In this document: positions 26,743 to 40,065 of the stretch, in pieces
Layout: every line of letters begins with the position of its first letter
How positions within the stretch are numbered: position 1 is the stretch's first letter
NCBI GenBank assembly: GCA_021732605.1
Contig: JAKFUS010000010.1
Location: 1-64,000, forward strand
From: Betaproteobacteria bacterium
GTDB lineage: Bacteria > Pseudomonadota > Gammaproteobacteria > Burkholderiales > SG8-41
Length of the DNA stretch: 64,000 nucleotides
Direction: 5' to 3'
Program-made: the position numbers and the translations under genes
Notes under the pieces: generated by a model
The model's input: only the letters and a program-made list of their open reading frames with translations
Database searches by the model: none
Told to the model about the DNA's origin: nothing

Positions 26743-29700
26743 TTGCGCCTCAAGCAGATCAATCTCGCCGGTTTCAAGTCTTTCGTCGACCCCACGCATA
26801 TTCCCGTGCCGGGGCAACTGGTCGGCGTAGTGGGGCCCAACGGCTGCGGTAAATCCAACATCATCGATGCCGTGCGCTGGGTACTCGGCGAAACTTCGGC
26901 AAAACACCTGCGCGGCACGACGATGCAGGACGTGCTGTTCAACGGTTCGGGCAACCGCAAGCCGGTCAATCGCGCCACCGTCGAGCTGGTGTTCGACAAC
27001 AGCCTCGGCAAGGCCGCCGGCCAATGGTCGAGTTACGCCGAGATTTCAGTCAAGCGCATGCTCGAGCGGGACGGCGATTCTTCGTATTACATCAACAACA
27101 TCCATGTCCGGCGCCGCGACATTGCCGATATATTCCTCGGCACCGGCCTGGGCAGTCGCGCCTACGCGATTATTGAGCAAGGCATGATTTCGCGGGTCAT
27201 TGAGGCCAAACCGGAGGAACTGCGGGTATTCCTCGAAGAAGCCGCGGGTGTTTCCAAATATCGCGAGCGTCGGCGTGAAACTGAATTGCGCCTGCGCGAT
27301 ACCCGCGAGAATCTGGCGCGGGTTGACGACATCCGCCTGGAACTCGACAAGCAACTGACGCATCTGCAGGGGCAGGCCGAGGTTGCCACCCGGTATCACG
27401 CATTGCAGACCCAGGTCGCCGGCACCCAGCACCTCTTGTGGTTTGCGCGCCGGCAGGAATCGGCGGCAACCCGCAACCGCCATGCGCGCGATATCGAGAA
27501 ACTGGGCAACGAACTCGAAGCCGAAACCGCGCGCCTGCGCGATGCCGAGCGTCGCCTCGAAGAATTGCGCAACCAGCATTACCGCGCCGGCGACGAAATG
27601 CACGCGGCGCAGGGCGCCTTGTATGAAACCAATGCCGAGATCGCGCGCCTGGAACAGCAGATCGCGCATATCCGCGAAAACCGCAGCCGTGTCGAACAGC
27701 AGATCGGCAGCCTGGGCAACCAGATGGGCGCCGCGGAGTCTCAGCTCACAGAGTCGCAGTCCAGCCTGACGGAATGGCGCGGCGAACACGCACAGGCGCA
27801 GAGCAGGATCGGTTTTTGTGAGGCACGCATTGCCGAGGAGCGGGCCAAACTGCCGGTGGTCGAAGCCGCCTGGCGCGCGACCAGCGCCAGGCGCGATGAA
27901 TTGCAGCAGGCCATGGGGCGCGCCGAGCAGTCGCGCCAGGTGGAGCAGACCAAACTTGAGCATGCCTCTCGAGTGTTGGAACGCTTATCGGCACGCGACG
28001 CGCGCCTGCATGAGGAGCAGAACGGGCTCGAGAAACCCGATACCGGTGCGCTTGAGGCGCTGCAGTCACAGATCGGTGTTATTGCCGCAGAACTGTCCAA
28101 CCGCCGCGAAGTGGTGGCACAGAAGGAACGCGAACTGCCGCAGCTGGAGCAGGAACTTGAGCAACGCACCGCCGCAGTGGATCAGGCGGTGCAGGGTATT
28201 ACCGCCATGGAAGCACGTGTCGAGACCTTGCGCCAGCTGCAGGACAAGCTGGCCCATGGTTCGGATATCGAGAACTGGATTGCGGCGCGCGGTCTCGATG
28301 GCGCGACGCGGCTGTGGCAGGGCATTGCCATCGAAGCGGGTTACGAGGATGCGCTTGAAGCGGTTCTGCGCGAGCGCCTGAATGCAGTCACCCTGGACGG
28401 CCTGGAAGCCTGCGGCAACTGGGGTGATGTACCACCGGGCAAGCTGGCGGTGGCTGAGGTTGGTGACAACAGTGATGCGGGTGCTGCCGCGCCGATGCCG
28501 GCGCGGGCGATGCCGCTGGCGCATTTTGTCACCTGTCGCGACCAGCGACTGGCAGCGGCGCTGGCGGACTGGTTGCATGGCGCATTCGTGGTTGAAAATC
28601 TGGCGGCAGGGCTTGCGTTGCGTGCGCAACTTGCCCCCGGAGCGATGCTGGTATCGCGCGATGGCTATGTGTTTACCCGACACAGCCTGACCTTCCATGC
28701 GCCGGATTCTGAATTGCACGGCGTATTGTCACGCCAGCGTGAAATCGAGACCCTGGACTCGGCGGTTACCGGCAAGAAGGGCGCCATAGATGCGCTGCGA
28801 GCTTCGGCTGAGGAGCAGGTTGCGCGCATTGCTGCTGCAAAAACGACGCTGGGCGCGTTGCGCGAGGAAGTCAGCGGGCTGCAGCAAAAACACCATGCAT
28901 TGCAGATGGAAAGCGTTCGACTGACCGAGCAGACGCAGCGGCTGACGCAGCGCGGCGAGCAGATCGCCGCGGAACTGGCCGAAATCGCCGAGCAGGCCGC
29001 AGCGGAGACCGCGCACAGTGCGGAGGCGACAACCAATCTTGCGCGTTTTGGCGAGGAAGCCGGCGGTTTCGCGCGCGAACTGGAACTGGCGCTGGGCGTA
29101 TACCGCGAGGCGCAGTCGGTTCTCGATCAACAGCGGGAAACTGCTCAGTTGGCAGACCGCGAACTGCAGGAGGCCGTATTCCAGGGCAAGACCCTGACGA
29201 ACAAGATCGGCGATGTCGAGCGCGTGATCGCCACTGCCACGGATAATATCGAGCGCTTGCGCCTGGCGCTGACCACCGAGCAGGAAGCAATGTCACGGCT
29301 TGATGAATCGCCCTGGCAAAGCCAGTTGCAGATCGCACTGTCGCTGCGCGGCACCAAGGAGCAGGCGCTGGCGCAGGCCCGTGACGCACTGGAGGCGACC
29401 GAAGCGCAACTGAAGGCTGTCGAGCAGGAGCGCATGGAAGCTGAGCAGAAGCTGGCTCCGCTGCGTGACCGCATCAACGAAGTGAAGCTGAAGGAGCAGG
29501 AAGCGCGGATCAACGAAGAGCAGTACGCTCAGCAGCTTGCCGAAGCCGGCGCTGATGAAGCGGCGCTGGCTCAGCAACTGGAAAAAGGCACACGCTCGGG
29601 ATCGCTGCAATCGGATATCAACCGCCTGAACGCGGAGATCAAGGAACTTGGGGCGGTGAATCTGGCGGCGCTGGAGGAGTTGGGCGTGGCCCAGGAGCGC

Positions 29701-30267
29701 AAGACCTACCTCGATGCGCAATCCGAAGATCTGACCTCGGCGATGAATACGCTGGAGGATGCCATCCGCCGCATTGATCGTGAAACCCGGGAGCGGCTGC
29801 AGTCGACGTTCGACGAGGTCAACTCACATTTCTCGAAAATGTTCCCCGCGCTGTTCGGCGGCGGCAACGCAAAGCTGCTGCTGACCGGCGAGGAAATTCT
29901 CGACTGCGGCATCCAGGTCGTTGCACAGCCGCCGGGCAAGAAAAACAGCTCGATCCATCTGCTGTCCGGTGGCGAGAAGGCGCTGACCGCGATGGCGCTG
30001 GTATTTTCGATATTCAAATTGAACCCGGCGCCGTTCTGCATGCTGGATGAGGTCGATGCACCGCTCGACGACCACAACACCGGGCGCTTTTGCGAACTGG
30101 TGAAAAAAATGTCCGAGCAGTCGCAGTTCGTGTTCATCAGCCACAATAAAATCACCATGGAACTGGCCAACCAGCTGCTGGGCATCACCATGCAGGAGCC
30201 CGGCGTGTCACGGGTGGTGGCAGTGGATATTGATACCGCCATGAAACTCACGGAAGAGGCGGCTTAA
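26743..30267 (+). CDS. smc: Chromosome segregation protein SMC
   Basis: A 1174-residue SMC ATPase starting at TTG (MRLKQINLAGFKSFVDP). It has Walker A GPNGCGKS (31-38), two long coiled coils, a hinge region around 500-640, the C-terminal ABC signature LLSGGEKAL (about 1073), Walker B with CMLDEVDAPLDD and the final head strands. SMC dimers organise and segregate the chromosome, normally with ScpA and ScpB, which are not encoded here. It is the first gene of smc-zipA-ligA and diverges from queF. Confidence 0.96.
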   Translation: MRLKQINLAGFKSFVDPTHIPVPGQLVGVVGPNGCGKSNIIDAVRWVLGETSAKHLRGTTMQDVLFNGSGNRKPVNRATVELVFDNSLGKAAGQWSSYAEISVKRMLERDGDSSYYINNIHVRRRDIADIFLGTGLGSRAYAIIEQGMISRVIEAKPEELRVFLEEAAGVSKYRERRRETELRLRDTRENLARVDDIRLELDKQLTHLQGQAEVATRYHALQTQVAGTQHLLWFARRQESAATRNRHARDIEKLGNELEAETARLRDAERRLEELRNQHYRAGDEMHAAQGALYETNAEIARLEQQIAHIRENRSRVEQQIGSLGNQMGAAESQLTESQSSLTEWRGEHAQAQSRIGFCEARIAEERAKLPVVEAAWRATSARRDELQQAMGRAEQSRQVEQTKLEHASRVLERLSARDARLHEEQNGLEKPDTGALEALQSQIGVIAAELSNRREVVAQKERELPQLEQELEQRTAAVDQAVQGITAMEARVETLRQLQDKLAHGSDIENWIAARGLDGATRLWQGIAIEAGYEDALEAVLRERLNAVTLDGLEACGNWGDVPPGKLAVAEVGDNSDAGAAAPMPARAMPLAHFVTCRDQRLAAALADWLHGAFVVENLAAGLALRAQLAPGAMLVSRDGYVFTRHSLTFHAPDSELHGVLSRQREIETLDSAVTGKKGAIDALRASAEEQVARIAAAKTTLGALREEVSGLQQKHHALQMESVRLTEQTQRLTQRGEQIAAELAEIAEQAAAETAHSAEATTNLARFGEEAGGFARELELALGVYREAQSVLDQQRETAQLADRELQEAVFQGKTLTNKIGDVERVIATATDNIERLRLALTTEQEAMSRLDESPWQSQLQIALSLRGTKEQALAQARDALEATEAQLKAVEQERMEAEQKLAPLRDRINEVKLKEQEARINEEQYAQQLAEAGADEAALAQQLEKGTRSGSLQSDINRLNAEIKELGAVNLAALEELGVAQERKTYLDAQSEDLTSAMNTLEDAIRRIDRETRERLQSTFDEVNSHFSKMFPALFGGGNAKLLLTGEEILDCGIQVVAQPPGKKNSSIHLLSGGEKALTAMALVFSIFKLNPAPFCMLDEVDAPLDDHNTGRFCELVKKMSEQSQFVFISHNKITMELANQLLGITMQEPGVSRVVAVDIDTAMKLTEEAA

Positions 30268-30278
30268 CAGGCCCTAAC

Positions 30279-33364
<3,086 letters not shown>

Positions 33365-33413
33365 ATGAAGTCTGCTGAGGTCGTAAATGAGTCGTAATGC
33401 GAAAGGATTACTG

Positions 33414-34289
33414 GTGAAACGCACATCCATACGCAAGGCGGTTTTTCCTGTGGCCGGGCTGGGCACCCGTTTTCTGCCGGCGACCAAAGCCAGCCCCAAG
33501 GAGATGCTGCCCGTGGTCGACAAACCGCTGATTCAGTACGCGGTGGAGGAGGCGATCGCGGCCGGAGTGACCGAGCTGATTTTTGTCACTGGTCGCGGTA
33601 AACGTGCGATCGAGGACCATTTCGACCAGGCTGTCGAACTGGAGATGGCACTGGCGAAGGCTGGCAGAAATCAATTGCTGGCGGAAGTGCGCGGCATATT
33701 GCCCAAAGGCGTCAATTGCATCTTTGTGCGCCAGGCGCAGCCCTTGGGATTGGGGCATGCGGTGCTGTGCGCACAGCCCGCCGTGGGCAATGAACCCTTT
33801 GCCGTGTTGTTGGCTGACGACCTGATTGATGCGTGCACGCCGGTGCTGGCGCAGATGGAGCGTCTGCACCGGACGGATGGTGCCGCGGTAATTGCCGTGC
33901 AACAGGTGCCCAAGGCGGAAATTTCCCGCTACGGCGTGGTTGCGCTGCCGCCGCGCTCGCGTTCGCCGCACGTCATCAGCGGCATTGTCGAAAAGCCGCC
34001 AGCGGCAAAGGCACCGTCGCGGCTGGGTGTGGTCGGCCGTTACATACTGACGCCGCGCATATTCACCGAATTGTCCGGTTCCAGGGCCGGCGCCGGCGGT
34101 GAAATCCAGCTGACCGATGCCATTGCCCGCCTGCAGCGGCGTGAAACCGTGCTGGCCTACGAATTTGAAGGTCGACGCTATGACTGCGGCAGCAAGCTGG
34201 GTTACCTCGAAGCCAATGTGGAGTTGGCAAAAAAACATCCGGAGATCGGCGCCGCGTTCAGGCGTTATCTGCGGCGGCTCCCGGTCTGA
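33414..34289 (+). CDS. galU: UTP--glucose-1-phosphate uridylyltransferase
   Basis: A 291-residue nucleotidyltransferase that makes UDP-glucose from UTP and glucose-1-phosphate. GTG 33414 is preferred over ATG 33387 because AAAGGA lies 6 nt upstream and the protein then begins [15 protein letters not shown], as in relatives. Landmarks are [20 protein letters not shown], the VEEAI helix, LADDLID, and [12 protein letters not shown] near the end. UDP-glucose feeds exopolysaccharide, LPS core and glycogen-like pathways. Confidence 0.95.
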   Translation: MKRTSIRKAVFPVAGLGTRFLPATKASPKEMLPVVDKPLIQYAVEEAIAAGVTELIFVTGRGKRAIEDHFDQAVELEMALAKAGRNQLLAEVRGILPKGVNCIFVRQAQPLGLGHAVLCAQPAVGNEPFAVLLADDLIDACTPVLAQMERLHRTDGAAVIAVQQVPKAEISRYGVVALPPRSRSPHVISGIVEKPPAAKAPSRLGVVGRYILTPRIFTELSGSRAGAGGEIQLTDAIARLQRRETVLAYEFEGRRYDCGSKLGYLEANVELAKKHPEIGAAFRRYLRRLPV

Positions 34290-34312
34290 ACAGGGCGGAG
34301 CACTTGCCCGGA

Positions 34313-34318
34313 TATAAT
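34313..34318 (+). promoter_or_regulatory. Possible -10 element upstream of the DsrE-family gene
   Basis: A perfect TATAAT in the 85-nt galU/DsrE gap. No convincing -35 is seen at the usual distance, so this is a weak candidate. It would drive the DsrE-hpt-phosphorylase-def group. Confidence 0.35.
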
Positions 34319-34374
34319 CGGTTGTCGACCTCCCGCTGTGCATTTTTCCGTCAAGTTTTTCGTCAAGGTAATAC

Positions 34375-34743
34375 ATGGCCAGCAAACTGATGATCATTAT
34401 GGTCAATACCGACCCCTCCAATGTGCCGGAATTGGGCGCGCCGTTTTTCCAGGCGACGGTGGCGGCTGCGATGGACTACGAAGTCGAGGTGATTCTGACC
34501 GGGCGTGCCGGTGAATTGGCGAAAAAAGGGGTGGCTGAAAACCTGTTCGTCACCGAAGGCGCGCTGAAGAGTGTTTACGACTTCATCAAGGACGCGCATG
34601 AAGCCGGCGTTCGTTTCAAGGTCTGCACGCCGACGCTGGAACTGTGGGGCGACGATCTGATCCCGGAGATTGATGAAATCATCGGTGGCGCTTATGTCAT
34701 CGAGCAGGCGATGGACGACGATGTCGTGACTTTCACTTATTGA
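34375..34743 (+). CDS. DsrE family protein
   Basis: A 122-residue small alpha/beta protein starting MASKLMIIMVNTDPSN. The pattern of alternating strands and helices and the conserved Cys84 in KVCTPTLELWGDD fit the DsrE/YchN fold. Relatives shuttle sulfur, but many single-gene members have no known role and no Dsr or Tus partners are nearby. Its stop overlaps the TTG start of hpt by 4 nt. Cytoplasmic. Confidence 0.75.
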   Translation: MASKLMIIMVNTDPSNVPELGAPFFQATVAAAMDYEVEVILTGRAGELAKKGVAENLFVTEGALKSVYDFIKDAHEAGVRFKVCTPTLELWGDDLIPEIDEIIGGAYVIEQAMDDDVVTFTY

Positions 34744-35312
34744 GCCATTCCTTGTCACTTTCTTCAGCAGAAGCCAGGGATCTGCTGGCACGTTCCGATC
34801 TCTTGCTCGCGCCTGAGGCGGTCGAGCAGGTGGTGGTGCGCGTTGCGGCTGAAATCACGGCCGAGCTGAGTGAGGAACTGCCGATGCTGCTGGCGGTGAT
34901 GCGCGGTGCTGTGGTGTTCGCGGGACAACTGCTGCCGCTGTTGCGCTTCCCGCTTGAATTTGACTATCTGGATGCCAGTCGTTACGGCAAAGCGACTCGG
35001 GGCGGCGAACTGGACTGGCGGGTGGACGTGCCGGCAGGGGTGAAGGATCGCACGGTGTTGATCGTCGACGATATCCTCGACGAAGGACATACGCTGGCGG
35101 CGATCCGTCGCCGCCTGCTGGATGCAGGTGCGCGGCGGGTGCTGATCGCGGTGTTTGCCGATAAAGATCTGGAAAAAGCCAAACCGGTGACCGCCGATTT
35201 TATCGGGACATCGCTGCCCAACCGGTATGTGTTTGGTTTTGGCCTGGATGTGCGCGGCCTGTGGCGCAACCTGCCGGCGGTTTATGCCTTGCACCAGGGC
35301 GAACAGGACTGA
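34740..35312 (+). CDS. hpt: Hypoxanthine-guanine phosphoribosyltransferase
   Basis: A 190-residue purine phosphoribosyltransferase, read from TTG 34740 (TTGA overlap with the previous stop); a TTG at 34752 is an alternative. The PRPP motif VLIVDDILDEGHTL (106-119) is intact, as are the metal and PRPP loop residues in MRGAVVFAGQLL and the C-terminal FGFGLDVRGLWRNLP. It converts hypoxanthine or guanine plus PRPP to IMP or GMP. The next gene encodes a phosphorylase that would release hypoxanthine, so the two form a salvage unit. Confidence 0.92.
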   Translation: MSHSLSLSSAEARDLLARSDLLLAPEAVEQVVVRVAAEITAELSEELPMLLAVMRGAVVFAGQLLPLLRFPLEFDYLDASRYGKATRGGELDWRVDVPAGVKDRTVLIVDDILDEGHTLAAIRRRLLDAGARRVLIAVFADKDLEKAKPVTADFIGTSLPNRYVFGFGLDVRGLWRNLPAVYALHQGEQD

Positions 35313-35321
35313 AGGTCGGCC

Positions 35322-36068
35322 ATGCTCGGCATCATTGGCGGCAGCGGTCTGAACCGGATCGCGGATCTTGAAGCGCCGCGGCGGGTAACGATGAATACGC
35401 CTTATGGCGAACCCTCGGCGGCGCTGACTGTCGGCAAACTGCATGGGTTTGAGGTCGTGTTCCTCGCCCGCCATGGCGATGGCCACACCATTGCGCCGCA
35501 CCGGATCAATTACCGCGCCAATATCCATGCCCTGCATGCACAGGGCGTTCGCGATGTCATTGCGGTGGCGACGGTCGGCGGCATTTGCGACGACCTGGGC
35601 CCGGGCACACTGGTGGTGCCGGACCAGATCATCGATTACACGCATGGCCGGGAAGCCACATTTTTTGACGGTGTCGCGCAGCCGCTGCAGCACATCGATT
35701 TCACACGACCATTTCATGGCGCGCTGCGCGGCCGTTTGCTGCAGGCCGGGGCGGCTTCAGGTGAGTCCTTGCACGACGGCGGCGTTTATGGCGCGACCCA
35801 GGGGCCGCGACTGGAGACTGCTGCCGAGATTGAGCGCATGGCTCGCGATGGCGCCGATGTGGTCGGCATGACCGGCATGCCGGAGGCCGCATTGGCGCGC
35901 GAGATCGGGATCGATTACGCGATGCTGTGCGTGGTGGTCAACGCTGCGGCAGGGCGCGGAAGCAATGCCGAAGGCGTGGCCATGGCCGAAATCACTGCGG
36001 TGGCGGAAGCGGCGATGCGGCGTGTCGCGATCATTCTTGCCAGTGTGGTGCAACACCATGGCCATTAG
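35322..36068 (+). CDS. S-methyl-5'-thioinosine phosphorylase / purine nucleoside phosphorylase (MTAP family)
   Basis: A 248-residue phosphorylase of the MTAP/PNP family. It has the phosphate loop IIGGSGL (4-10), RHGDGH (50-55), RINYRANI (61-68), [12 protein letters not shown] (159-170) and [12 protein letters not shown] (183-194). In MTAP enzymes that use methylthioadenosine, an Asp contacts the 6-amino group; here the matching residue is Asn207 in VVVNAAAG, as in 6-oxopurine-specific enzymes. Methylthioinosine or inosine is therefore the likely substrate. It sits directly after hpt, which would recycle hypoxanthine. Confidence 0.87.
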   Translation: MLGIIGGSGLNRIADLEAPRRVTMNTPYGEPSAALTVGKLHGFEVVFLARHGDGHTIAPHRINYRANIHALHAQGVRDVIAVATVGGICDDLGPGTLVVPDQIIDYTHGREATFFDGVAQPLQHIDFTRPFHGALRGRLLQAGAASGESLHDGGVYGATQGPRLETAAEIERMARDGADVVGMTGMPEAALAREIGIDYAMLCVVVNAAAGRGSNAEGVAMAEITAVAEAAMRRVAIILASVVQHHGH

Positions 36069-36591
36069 ACCCGTACTGCGCATGGGCGATGAACGCCTGT
36101 TGCAGATCTCGCGTCCGGTGGAGCATTTTGATACACCGGAACTGCACGGGCTGATTGCCGACATGGAAGACACCATGGCAGCGCTAAATGGTGCAGGACT
36201 GGCGGCACCGCAGATTGGTGTGCTGCTGCGCGTGGTCATTTTCGGCATCGAGGCCAATCCTCGTTACCCGGATGCCGAACCAGTGCCGCAAACCATACTG
36301 GTCAATCCGGTGATTACATTGCTGGATGCAGAGATGGAGGAAGACTGGGAGGGCTGTCTGTCAGTGCCCGGCATGCGTGGGCTGGTGCCGCGTCACCTGC
36401 GTCTGCGTTACCGGGGCTTTGATGCCCACGGTGCGGCGATCGATCGCACCGTGCAGGGTTTCCATGCCCGCGTGGTGCAGCACGAATGCGACCATCTCGA
36501 CGGCGTGCTGTATCCGATGCGCATCCGAGACCTGCGCGATTTCGGTTTTACCGAAGAGCTGTTTCCCGGCCAGGAGATAGCTGATGACTGA
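36058..36591 (+). CDS. def: Peptide deformylase
   Basis: A 177-residue deformylase starting inside the end of the phosphorylase gene (11-nt overlap). All three motifs are complete: [10 protein letters not shown] (45-54), EGCLS (98-102) with metal-binding Cys100, and HECDH (142-146) with catalytic Glu143. It removes the N-formyl group from nascent proteins. It is not beside fmt, so it may be a second copy in the genome (cannot be seen here). Confidence 0.95.
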   Translation: MAIRPVLRMGDERLLQISRPVEHFDTPELHGLIADMEDTMAALNGAGLAAPQIGVLLRVVIFGIEANPRYPDAEPVPQTILVNPVITLLDAEMEEDWEGCLSVPGMRGLVPRHLRLRYRGFDAHGAAIDRTVQGFHARVVQHECDHLDGVLYPMRIRDLRDFGFTEELFPGQEIADD

Positions 36592-36652
36592 GCGGAGACG
36601 ATTGAGCAACAAAGATTGAGATGACGCTGAGGCCCAAGCTTAAGCCTGCAGC

Positions 36653-39244
36653 TCAGACCCGCAACTGGTCGAGCAATTCGCTTTCGAAGCGCACCGTGGT
36701 TTTCGGATTGCTCAGCGCGGCACCGCTGACGACGAAGGTGTCTTCGGCGCGGGCACCCAGGGTGTTGATTTTCGCCGCATGCAGATTGATGTCAAAGGCG
36801 GTCAGCGTGCGGGAAACCCGCGACAGCAGGCCGGGACGATCGCCGGCAACAATGGACAACATGCGGTAGGCGCCGCGCTCATCGGTCTGAATGAATACTT
36901 CCGGCGTAATCGGGAAATGGCGCAGTTGCCGGCTCAGGCGCGGCTTGGTCAGCGGTGGCAGCGGCGCCTTGCCGGTCAGCCGATCGATCAGTTCGTACTC
37001 GATGTAACTGATCAGGTCGCGGTATTCCGGCTGCCGGTTGGACGCATCCTGGATCTGGAAGGTGTCAAGTGCGTAGCCGTGCCGGGTGGTGTGGATCTTG
37101 GCTTCAAAAATATCGAAGCTGATGCCCTCGAAAAAACTGCAAATCCTGGAAAACAGTTCCTTCTGATCCGCCACGTAGACCAGTACCTGCAGGCCTTCGC
37201 CGACCGGTGACAGACGGGCTTTGACCACCGGCACGCTGGAGTTGACGTGGTGGTGCAGGTGGCGGGTGTGCCAGGCGATTTCCTGTGCTTCGTGGCGCAG
37301 AAAATAGGCGGTGTCGAGCTGCTTCCAGAACGCCTGATAATCCGCTTCCGGGATGGCGTACAGCCGCAGCCGCACCATCGCGTCTTCCTGACGTCCGCGC
37401 TGACCGTCCTGGCGTCCGCTGCGCTCTCCGGTGAGCATGCGCCGGGTGGCGTGGAACAAGTCTTCGAGCAGTTTGGCTTTCCATGCATTCCACACCTTGG
37501 GACTGGTGCCGCGGATGTCGGCGACCGTCAGCAGATAGAGTGCGACCAGATGGCGTTCGTCACCGACGCGCTGTACGAAACCGCGCACGACATCGGGGTC
37601 GGTCAAATCCTGTTTTTGAGCGGTGGCCGACATCACGAGATGCTGTTCCACCAGCCAGGCCACCAGATCGGCATCGGGCTGCGACAGACCGTGGGTTTTG
37701 CAGAAGCGCAGGGCATCGACCTTGCCCAGAACAGAGTGGTCGCCGCCGCGGCCTTTGGCAATGTCGTGAAACAGCCCGGCAAGATAAAGGATCTCGGGTT
37801 TGTCGAACTCGCTCATCAGGCGGCTGCACAGAGGAAATTCGTGCGCCAGCTCGGGCACCGCAAAACGGCGAACATTGCGCACCACTTTGAGGATGTGCTC
37901 GTCCACCGTGTAAACATGATACAAGTCATGTTGCATCTGACCGGTGACACGGCCAAAAGCGGGGATGTAGCGGCCGAGGATGTCGAAGCTGTGCATGCGC
38001 TGGAGTTCGCGGATCATCCGCGTCGGGCTGCGCAGGATGTCCATGAACAGCGCCTGCATGTGCGGATCGCGGCGGGCCGCCGGATTGATGCGGCGTCGTG
38101 CGCGCCACAGCGCACGCAGCGTTACCGCGCCGATGCCTTTGATACCGTGGTGTTGCTGCAGCAATGAAAATACTTCAAGTATCGAGCAGGGATCGCGATC
38201 AAATATGGTCGTGTCCGGGGCTGACAGCAGTTCACCGCGGATCACGAAGCGCGGATTGAGTGGCGTGATCACCGAGCGATTGGCTGGCGGGGCGATGCGC
38301 AGCGCCAGGTTCTGCAGCAGGATGGTGTTGAGCAGGTATACCGATTTTGCAGTCTGGTAATAACGCTGCATCAGTCGTTCGCTGGCGCGCCGGTTGGCGC
38401 GGGTGGCGAAACCGAGCTGTTTGGCGAGCGTGGTCTGGTGATCGAACAACAGGCGATCTTCGCGGCGTCCGGCCAAGTAGTGCAGGTGGATGCGCAGCAG
38501 TTCCAGCAGTCGTTCGTGGCGGCTGATGGCGCCGGCTTCGTCCCGGGTGATAAACCCACGCCGGGCGAGCTCCAGCCAGGTCCGGCCCAGACTGGCGGCG
38601 CGTGAAATCCACAAAATGGTGTTCAGGTCACGCAGCCCGCCGGCGCTTTCCTTGAGATTGGGCTCCAGGTTGGTTTCCTGGTGGCGGGAGTGGCGTTCCT
38701 GCTGTTCGATGCGCTTGGCACTGAGAAATGCCGCAGGATCAATGGTCTGCTGCACTTTGCGGGTGAATCGCCGGTACAGCTCGCGGTTGCCGGTGATCAG
38801 GCGGGACTCGAGGAGAGTGGTCTGCACAGTGACGTCGCCGGACGCGATTTCAAAACACTCCTCCAGCGTGCGCACACTGTGTCCGACATCCAGTCCAATA
38901 TCCCAGAACGTGCCGACCAGCGCTTCGAGTTTTTCCCGCAGCACTGCGTTGGGAGATGTCGGCAGCAGGACAAGGATATCGACGTCGGAGTGGGGAAACA
39001 ACTGGCCGCGACCGTAACCGCCGACGGCAATCAGCGCGATTTCGTCCGGCATCTGGTGTGATTTCCAGGCCAGCCGCAGGTGACGGTCGGTCAACAGCGT
39101 CAAATGGCGCAATACTTCACGGCCCATCCGTCCCGCTTCGAACTGCCGTTGCAGCGCTGCGCGTTCAGCCGCCAGCGCTTCGCGCTGGACATCCTGCGGG
39201 GAGGCACGGGGCGTGCGGGTCGGGGTTTCTGTGACGTTGCTCAT
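36653..39244 (-). CDS. glnD: Bifunctional uridylyltransferase/uridylyl-removing enzyme GlnD
   Basis: An 863-residue PII-modifying enzyme. The start at 39244 (MSNVTETP) is chosen because similarity begins there. It has a nucleotidyltransferase motif GGYGRGQLFPHSDVDI (75-90), a GlnE-like helical domain, an HD domain with LFHDIAKGRGGDHS (about 490), and two C-terminal ACT domains (VADQKELFSRICSF and VAGDRPGLLSRVSR). It uridylylates PII under nitrogen limitation and removes UMP when glutamine is high. It lies 29 nt after map in the same direction. Confidence 0.95.
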   Translation of the reverse strand: MSNVTETPTRTPRASPQDVQREALAAERAALQRQFEAGRMGREVLRHLTLLTDRHLRLAWKSHQMPDEIALIAVGGYGRGQLFPHSDVDILVLLPTSPNAVLREKLEALVGTFWDIGLDVGHSVRTLEECFEIASGDVTVQTTLLESRLITGNRELYRRFTRKVQQTIDPAAFLSAKRIEQQERHSRHQETNLEPNLKESAGGLRDLNTILWISRAASLGRTWLELARRGFITRDEAGAISRHERLLELLRIHLHYLAGRREDRLLFDHQTTLAKQLGFATRANRRASERLMQRYYQTAKSVYLLNTILLQNLALRIAPPANRSVITPLNPRFVIRGELLSAPDTTIFDRDPCSILEVFSLLQQHHGIKGIGAVTLRALWRARRRINPAARRDPHMQALFMDILRSPTRMIRELQRMHSFDILGRYIPAFGRVTGQMQHDLYHVYTVDEHILKVVRNVRRFAVPELAHEFPLCSRLMSEFDKPEILYLAGLFHDIAKGRGGDHSVLGKVDALRFCKTHGLSQPDADLVAWLVEQHLVMSATAQKQDLTDPDVVRGFVQRVGDERHLVALYLLTVADIRGTSPKVWNAWKAKLLEDLFHATRRMLTGERSGRQDGQRGRQEDAMVRLRLYAIPEADYQAFWKQLDTAYFLRHEAQEIAWHTRHLHHHVNSSVPVVKARLSPVGEGLQVLVYVADQKELFSRICSFFEGISFDIFEAKIHTTRHGYALDTFQIQDASNRQPEYRDLISYIEYELIDRLTGKAPLPPLTKPRLSRQLRHFPITPEVFIQTDERGAYRMLSIVAGDRPGLLSRVSRTLTAFDINLHAAKINTLGARAEDTFVVSGAALSNPKTTVRFESELLDQLRV

Positions 39245-39273
39245 GAGCGAGAACGGCGGCAAGTCTGTCGTGT

Positions 39274-40065
39274 TCAGGCCGGCGGTGCGGGGGTTGCCGC
39301 GGATACGGTCAGCACTTCGTAACCGGTGTCGGTCACCAGCACGGTGTGTTCCCACTGCGCCGACAGGCTGTGATCTTTGGTGACAATGGTCCAGCCATCG
39401 CCCAGTTGCCGGATGTCCGCACGGCCGGCGTTGATCATCGGCTCGACAGTGAAAATCATGCCGGCTTCCAGGCGCATGCCCATGCCCGGCCGGCCGTAAT
39501 GCAGGATCTGCGGCTCTTCATGGAAATTGCGGCCGATGCCATGTCCGCAGAATTCACGGACTACACTGCAACCGTGTTTTTCGGCATGGATCTGGATGGC
39601 GTGTCCGATGTCGCCCAGAGTATTGCCGGGTCGCACGGCGTGGATGCCGCGCCACATGCAATCGTAGGTCAGGTCGACCAAGCGCCGAGCCTGGATCGAC
39701 GGCGGACCGACAGAGAACATGCGGCTGGTGTCGCCATGGAAGCCGTCTTTGATAACAGTGATGTCGATATTGATGATGTCGCCGTTCTTGAGTTTTTTCT
39801 CTCCGGGCACGCCGTGGCAGACCACATGATTGACCGAAGTGCAGATCGATTTGGGATAGGGGGTGTAACCCGGCGGCGTGTAGTTCAGCGGTGCCGGTAT
39901 CGTGCCCTGTACATTCACCATGTAGTCGTGGCACAGGCTGTCGAGTTCAGCGGTGGTGATGCCGGACTTGATATGCGGGGTGATGAAGTCCAGCACCTCT
40001 GCGGCGAGGCGGCCAGCGACCCGCATGCCCCCGATTTCCTGCTGATTCTTGATATTTACGGGCAT
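39274..40065 (-). CDS. map: Methionine aminopeptidase type I
   Basis: A 263-residue metalloprotease. The five metal ligands are visible: Asp101 (NIDIT), Asp112 (HGDTS), His175 (GHGIG), Glu208 (TVEPM) and the Glu of WEHTV near the C-terminus, plus the substrate His84 (CHGVPG). It removes the initiator methionine after deformylation. It diverges from rpsB, the usual betaproteobacterial layout. Confidence 0.96.
   Translation of the reverse strand: MPVNIKNQQEIGGMRVAGRLAAEVLDFITPHIKSGITTAELDSLCHDYMVNVQGTIPAPLNYTPPGYTPYPKSICTSVNHVVCHGVPGEKKLKNGDIINIDITVIKDGFHGDTSRMFSVGPPSIQARRLVDLTYDCMWRGIHAVRPGNTLGDIGHAIQIHAEKHGCSVVREFCGHGIGRNFHEEPQILHYGRPGMGMRLEAGMIFTVEPMINAGRADIRQLGDGWTIVTKDHSLSAQWEHTVLVTDTGYEVLTVSAATPAPPA

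Noticed and set aside
36592-36652. Possible bidirectional terminator between def and glnD
   Set aside because: Only a weak CTGAG/CTCAG pairing with a long loop and no T-run is present.
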